NCBI RefSeq assembly: GCF_033343995.1
Contig: NZ_CP137573.1
Location: 248,001-312,000 of the forward strand
DNA length: 64,000 nucleotides
Source of the DNA: Streptomyces sp. HUAS YS2
GTDB lineage: Bacteria > Actinomycetota > Actinomycetes > Streptomycetales > Streptomycetaceae
Direction: 5' to 3'
Below are positions 60,455-64,000 of the stretch, in pieces. The translations under genes and the position numbers were made by a program. The notes beneath the pieces are model-generated. The model was not told the origin of the DNA, did not search any database, and was given only the letters and a program-made list of their open reading frames with translations. Position 1 is the stretch's first letter, and each line of letters starts with the position of its first letter.

Positions 60455-61689
60455 GACGGGAAGACTGGCACAGGAAGGGTCGCGCGGACGGCGTAACCGC
60501 CCGCTTCGGCCACCGGCCCCGCGCTGAAGTCCCCGCCCAGGGCCGTGATCCGTTCCCGCATCCCGGTGAGCCCGTGGCCCGGCGCGGCCGGGCCGGGGCC
60601 GGACGTGCCCCCGGCGCCGCCGCCGCCGTCGTCGATCACTTCGACGCTCAGCCGCCCCTGGGTACGGTCCAGGCGCACGGTGGCGCGGCGGGCCCCGGCG
60701 TGCCGGACGGTGTTGGTCAGCGACTCCTGCACGACCCGGTAGGCGGCGAGCGCCACCGGGGCGGGCAGCGCATCGGTGTCACCCGTCGCTTCCAGGCGTA
60801 TCTCCAGGCCGCCCGCGCGCATGCGGTCCAGCAGGCCCGGCAGCCCGTCGAGTCCTGTCTGCGGCACGAGCGCTTCCGCTCGGGCGTCCGCTCCGGTCGT
60901 CGCGTCGTCGGGGTCGCGGAGGATCAGGATGAGGGACCGCAGGTCGTGCACGGCCTGGGTCCGGACCTGCTGCGCAGCCGCCAGAGCGGCCCGCGCCTCC
61001 TCCGGCGAGTCCTCCAACGCCTCGTCTGCGACGCGCAGTTGCACACCGACGACGGTGAGCGTGTGGGCGACGACGTCGTGGAGCTCGCGGGCGATCTGCA
61101 GGCGCGCCGCGACGAGCCGGCGGCGCGCCTCGCGTTCCTCCTCCTGTGCGGCGCGGTGCAGCCCGGCCGCGAGTTCGGCGCGCCAGCGGCGCGTGTTGCG
61201 GTACGCGACGGCGGCGGCGAGGGCCGCCGCCAGCCAGAGGGCCTCCGCTCCCAGCGAGCCCAGCATCGTCCGCGCGTCCGTGCCGGAAGCGGCCTCCCAG
61301 CTCGCGGCGAAGCCCAGTTCGGTCACCCCGACGGCGACGGCCCACGGGAGGCCCGGTCCGCGGGGCCGGTCGCCGACGGCCAGGGTGACGTACGCGGCGG
61401 TGGCCGGCCACACCCAGCCGACGTCCGTGAGGCCGGCGCTGCGGAACACGATGACCGCCTGGACGCTGAACAGAAGGACGGCCAGCGGCCATCGCCGGCG
61501 CAGCAGGAGCACGAGCCCGAGCTGGGCGGCGAGGGTGGCAACGCCCGCCTGGTCGAGGCGGCCGCCGAGCAACGCCGTTCCCGCGAGGACGCCGAGCGCG
61601 GTCGCGCCGGCCACGGCGAGGTCGGCGAGCTGGAATCGGCGTGCGGGCCTGCCCTCGGCGGGCATCGGGTCGGGCAGGTCGGGGGTCAT
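60451..61689 (-). CDS. Sensor histidine kinase (HisKA_3 type)
   Basis: 412 residues. Four to five membrane segments in the first 170 residues, then HisKA_3 with the phospho-His in QIARELHDVVAHTLTVVGVQ near residue 203 and a HATPase with VVQESLTNTVRHAGA and GHGLTGMRERITALGG. ATG at 61689 with GAGAGGAA upstream. That ribosome site sits within a dozen bases of the left end of the TnpB element, so the native promoter has probably been pushed away. Partner of the NarL-type regulator. Confidence 0.92.
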   Translation of the reverse strand: MTPDLPDPMPAEGRPARRFQLADLAVAGATALGVLAGTALLGGRLDQAGVATLAAQLGLVLLLRRRWPLAVLLFSVQAVIVFRSAGLTDVGWVWPATAAYVTLAVGDRPRGPGLPWAVAVGVTELGFAASWEAASGTDARTMLGSLGAEALWLAAALAAAVAYRNTRRWRAELAAGLHRAAQEEEREARRRLVAARLQIARELHDVVAHTLTVVGVQLRVADEALEDSPEEARAALAAAQQVRTQAVHDLRSLILILRDPDDATTGADARAEALVPQTGLDGLPGLLDRMRAGGLEIRLEATGDTDALPAPVALAAYRVVQESLTNTVRHAGARRATVRLDRTQGRLSVEVIDDGGGGAGGTSGPGPAAPGHGLTGMRERITALGGDFSAGPVAEAGGYAVRATLPVPVFPS

Positions 61690-61842
61690 CTGATTCCTCT
61701 CGGGATGCCCCCCGGCCTCGGCCGGGGGAGGAACGAGTCTCCTGCGGAGCAGGGCAAGGGGCTTGGATTCGTCGTCAGGGCGGATCGCAGTGCCCTGACC
61801 CGCAGGTTTGGTGTCCAGCCGGAGTCTCGCTAGTTTCTGAGC

Positions 61843-63042
61843 GTGACCATGGCGTGTGTGAAGCGGGCGTTCAAGTACCGCTTCTTTCCGACCGATGCGC
61901 AGGCGGCCGAGCTGTCGCGCACGTTCGGGTGTGTCCGCAAGGTCTACAACCTCGCTCTTGCGGCCCGTACCGAGGCGTGGGCCCGGCAGGAGCGGGTCAA
62001 CTACAACCAGACGTCGGCGATGCTGACCGTGTGGAAGAAGACCGAGGAACTGGCTTACCTCGCCGAGGTGTCGTCGGTCCCGCTTCAGCAGTGTCTTCGG
62101 CACTTGCAGGCGGCGTTCACGAATTTCTTCGGCAAGCGGGCCAAGTATCCGCGGTTCAAGTCGAGGAAGAGGTCGCGCAAGTCGGCGGAGTACACCACCT
62201 CCGGTTTCCGCTTCCGCGAGGGTGAGCTGACTCTGGCGAAGATGAGTGAGCCGCTCGACATCGTGTGGTCGCGTCCGCTGCCTGCCGGGGCGCGGCCGTC
62301 CACGGTGACCGTGTCGCAGGACAGTGCGGGTCGCTGGTTCGTCTCCCTGCTGTGCGACGACCCGTCCGTGCAGCCGCTCCCCGCCACCGACAAGGCGGTG
62401 GGGATCGATGTCGGCCTGAACCACCTGCTGACTCTCTCGACCGGCGAGAAGATCGCCAATCCCCGGCATGAACGCCGCGACCGCGCACGGCTCGCCAGGG
62501 CGCAGCAGGCTCTGGCGAAGAAGGCCAAGGGCGACGGAGCCAACCGGGCCAAGGCCCGGCGGAAGGTCGCCAAGATCCACGCCCGTATCACCGACCGCAG
62601 GCGTGACACCCTGCACAAGCTGACCACCCGACTCGTGCGTGAGAACCAAACGCTCGTGATCGAGGACCTGACCGTGCGGAACATGGTCAAGAACCACACG
62701 CTCGCCCGAGCCGTCTCGGACGCGAGCTGGAGAGAGTTCCGCTCCCTGCTGGAGTACAAAGCCGCCTGGTACGGGCGGGAAGTGATTGCGGTCGACCGAT
62801 TCTTCCCCTCCTCCAGGCTGTGCTCCCACTGCGGCACCCTGAGGGAGAGGATGCCGCTCGGCGTCCGTACCTGGACGTGTGACGGCTGCGGGACGGCCCA
62901 CGACCGGGACGTGAACGCGGCGAAGAACGTTCTGGCGGCCGGGCTGGCCGTGACAGTCTGTGGAGCGGGTATAAGACCTCAACGGAGAACTCCGGGCGGG
63001 CAGTCGGCGATGAAGCAGAAAACCCCACGGCGCGAGCCGTAG
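61843..63042 (+). CDS. tnpB: RNA-guided endonuclease TnpB
   Basis: 399 residues, complete. The RuvC site is intact: D189 (VGIDVGLNHLLTLS), E274 (LVIEDLTVRN) and the D354/D356 region (AHDRDVNAAKNVL). The zinc finger is C327-x2-C330 and C346-x2-C349. N-terminal helices (RAFKYRFFPTDAQAAELSRTFGCVRKVYNLAL) match the RNA-binding part. TnpB is guided by an RNA from the right end of its own element to cut the empty site, keeping the element in place; it is the ancestor of Cas12. GTG at 61843 or ATG at 61849. Confidence 0.93.
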   Translation: MTMACVKRAFKYRFFPTDAQAAELSRTFGCVRKVYNLALAARTEAWARQERVNYNQTSAMLTVWKKTEELAYLAEVSSVPLQQCLRHLQAAFTNFFGKRAKYPRFKSRKRSRKSAEYTTSGFRFREGELTLAKMSEPLDIVWSRPLPAGARPSTVTVSQDSAGRWFVSLLCDDPSVQPLPATDKAVGIDVGLNHLLTLSTGEKIANPRHERRDRARLARAQQALAKKAKGDGANRAKARRKVAKIHARITDRRRDTLHKLTTRLVRENQTLVIEDLTVRNMVKNHTLARAVSDASWREFRSLLEYKAAWYGREVIAVDRFFPSSRLCSHCGTLRERMPLGVRTWTCDGCGTAHDRDVNAAKNVLAAGLAVTVCGAGIRPQRRTPGGQSAMKQKTPRREP

Positions 63043-63072
63043 GAATCCCCCTCACTCATGAGAGGGAGGAAG
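62940..63072 (+). ncRNA. Predicted TnpB guide RNA (omega/reRNA) scaffold
   Basis: The 3' end of tnpB and the right end carry three hairpins: CGGAG-AA-CTCCG (62983-62994), ACGGC-GCGA-GCCGT (63027-63040) and the CCCTC-N8-GAGGG right-end hairpin. This is the usual position of the reRNA scaffold, overlapping the tnpB end, with the guide being the host DNA just past the right end. Exact ends are not visible from sequence alone. Confidence 0.5.
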
Positions 63073-63771
63073 TCAAGCATGGGCGTTCCCGTCGTTCCGG
63101 ATCCCGGTGGAGACCGCCGTCGCGGCGAGCGCCAGCCACGCCAGGTCGGCGGCGATGGCGAGCCGTTCCACGAGTCCGACCAGGGTCGGCGCGGAGCCGA
63201 CGCCGAGGGACGGTCCGTCCATCACGTCGACGAGGCACACCGCGAGGGCAACGGTGGTGACGACGGACGCGGCCGCGAGCGCACGCAGTGCGGTGCGCCC
63301 GGCCGGCCACCGGGCACCCAGAGGCCCGGCCAGCACCAGTGCCGCCAGCGGCAGTGCGACGAACGCGGGCATGGCCGCCGTGCCGTGCACCATCTCCGAC
63401 AAGGTCGGTCGGCTCCAGTGTCCCGGCGGATCCGCCGGGAAGACCGCCGCGACCAGGACGCCGCCCGCCCAGACGGCCAGGGCCGTCCGGCCCGTCCGGC
63501 GGGCGACGCCGCCGCCCGGGAGACGGCCCAGCCGTGCGGCGAGCAGCGCGGAGGCTGCGCCGATGGCGACGAGGGCCAGGGTGACGAGCCAGCCGGCCGA
63601 GCCGTTCACGTACCGGCTGACCGCCTCGCTCACCGGGCTGTACTGCGGGTTGAGCAGATCAGCCGCCGCGATCGCCCCGGCTGCCAGGGCGAGCGCGGCC
63701 ACCGTGCTCCGCCCTGTCATGTCCCGGTGCCGGGCCCCGCTCGGTCGCCGGATCTCCCGCACGCTCTCCAT
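63073..63771 (-). CDS. DUF998 membrane protein
   Basis: 232 residues with six to seven helices (VAALALAAGAIAAADLLNPQYSPVSEAVSRYVNG, then SEMVHGTAAMPAFVALPLAALVLAGP). The NPQYSPVSEAVSRYVNG loop and late HGTAAMPAFVALP are typical of DUF998, a family of unknown function. ATG at 63771 has GAGGAGGAACAC upstream, an excellent ribosome site. The stop TGA is shared with the edge of the TnpB element, so the final residues may have been set by the insertion. Confidence 0.85.
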   Translation of the reverse strand: MESVREIRRPSGARHRDMTGRSTVAALALAAGAIAAADLLNPQYSPVSEAVSRYVNGSAGWLVTLALVAIGAASALLAARLGRLPGGGVARRTGRTALAVWAGGVLVAAVFPADPPGHWSRPTLSEMVHGTAAMPAFVALPLAALVLAGPLGARWPAGRTALRALAAASVVTTVALAVCLVDVMDGPSLGVGSAPTLVGLVERLAIAADLAWLALAATAVSTGIRNDGNAHA

Positions 63772-63864
63772 GTGTTCCTCCTCGTCGGTGATCGATGAGG
63801 AGGACGCTAGAGAGGCCGCCGCGCCCGGGCGTCGTCCGTGCGCAGTCACCTGCGCGTACCCGCC

Positions 63865-63897
63865 GGGCGTACCCCGTACACCGGATGGTGTACGCCC
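63865..63897 (-). terminator. Inverted repeat after the right-edge gene
   Basis: GGGCGTAC (63865-63872) pairs with GTACGCCC (63890-63897), with an inner CGTACACC-GGAT-GGTGTACG (63875-63894) hairpin as the alternative. It lies 12 bases past the stop of the minus-strand edge gene, so termination is likely; an operator for the DUF998 promoter is the other option. Confidence 0.5.
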
Positions 63898-63909
63898 GGG
63901 TACCGGCCG

Positions 63910-64000
63910 TCAGCGGGCGAGCCCCCAGCGGCTGCGGCGCTTCGACGCCGCCACCAGTTCGCCGACGGTGGCGAGTTTGACGCGCGGGCGGCCGTCCGCG
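63910..64000 (-). CDS. C-terminal end of an unidentified gene (partial)
   Basis: 29 codons plus stop on the minus strand, read to the window edge: a basic, well-biased tail VKLATVGELVAASKRRSRWGLAR. Codon third positions are G/C-rich as in real genes. Not enough to name a family. Confidence 0.55.
   Translation of the reverse strand, partial: ADGRPRVKLATVGELVAASKRRSRWGLAR

Larger units (their letters stand above)
61705..63074 (+). mobile_element. IS605-family TnpB-only insertion element
   Basis: Left end with a 9-bp hairpin at 61709-61728 (CCCCCGGCC, TC, GGCCGGGGG), tnpB, and a right end with hairpin CCCTC-N8-GAGGG ending near 63072. No TnpA gene, so it moves only if TnpA is supplied elsewhere. 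End positions are approximate: IS605 elements lack inverted repeats. It separates the kinase gene from the DUF998 gene, whose stop codon (63073-63075) abuts the right end. Confidence 0.75.

Noticed and set aside
61690..61842. Short TnpA (Y1 transposase) frame before tnpB
   Set aside because: Only 150 bases, no HUH motif on either strand; the element is TnpB-only.
1..64000. CRISPR arrays, tRNA/rRNA genes, prophage or plasmid origin
   Set aside because: No repeat-spacer array, no tRNA-like cloverleaf with CCA-proximal features, no integrase, and no replication gene was seen.

Overview
The window reads as chromosomal DNA of a streptomycete. G+C is very high, codon third positions are almost all G or C, GTG starts are common, and four-base stop/start overlaps are frequent. 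The gene families also fit: a cebR-cebEFG-bglC cellobiose locus with TGGGAGCGCTCCCA boxes, PP2C/SpoIIE phosphatases, ROK/LacI-type operator palindromes and TIGR03086 proteins. About 55 genes are supported, two of them cut by the window edges. No tRNA, rRNA, CRISPR array or prophage was seen. The only mobile element is a TnpB-only IS605-type insertion near the right end.

Left part (1-14.4 kb). After a partial MmyB-like regulator comes a minus-strand operon of seven genes (10511 down to 1141). Five of them are joined by 1-4 base overlaps: a group 1 glycosyltransferase, a methyltransferase, a giant AftD-like membrane glycosyltransferase, a condensation-type acyltransferase and a second methyltransferase. 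A DMT permease and a Trm112-like protein follow at short spacing. Just upstream lie a DUF3068 envelope protein and, divergently, a DUF2613-like mini-protein coupled to a PucR regulator. This gene set resembles the mycobacterial envelope-glycan region around aftD, and I regard it as the strongest candidate here for an undescribed system: synthesis, acylation and display of a cell-envelope glycolipid in an organism without a mycolate layer. A decayed large gene follows.

Middle part (14.5-45 kb). These are mostly short regulator/enzyme units: LysR-EamA-SDR, an MBL hydrolase, a translationally coupled HSP90/TPR pair, a membrane-anchored sigma-like factor, a MarR pair, a secreted phosphodiester glycosidase, a PadR-controlled membrane pair, a DUF2867 gene behind two palindromes, GH16, an amidase facing a TetR regulator, a PAS-PP2C phosphatase, and a three-gene cassette of unknown function. 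Several regulators have a clear inverted repeat in the adjacent promoter.

Right part (45-64 kb). The cellobiose locus (cebR, cebE, cebF, cebG, bglC) has three CebR-type boxes. It is followed by a TerD fusion, a lactonase-type MBL protein, a LysR regulator, a DoxX-like protein with a nine-base tandem repeat at its stop codon, and a secreted GH8 enzyme with a discoidin domain behind a perfect palindrome of the chitosanase-operator type. Last come an AlkZ-like protein, a two-component system, the TnpB element, a DUF998 membrane protein, and the last codons of an unidentified gene. Together the sugar genes point to soil polysaccharide use: cellulose, probably chitosan, and beta-glucan.
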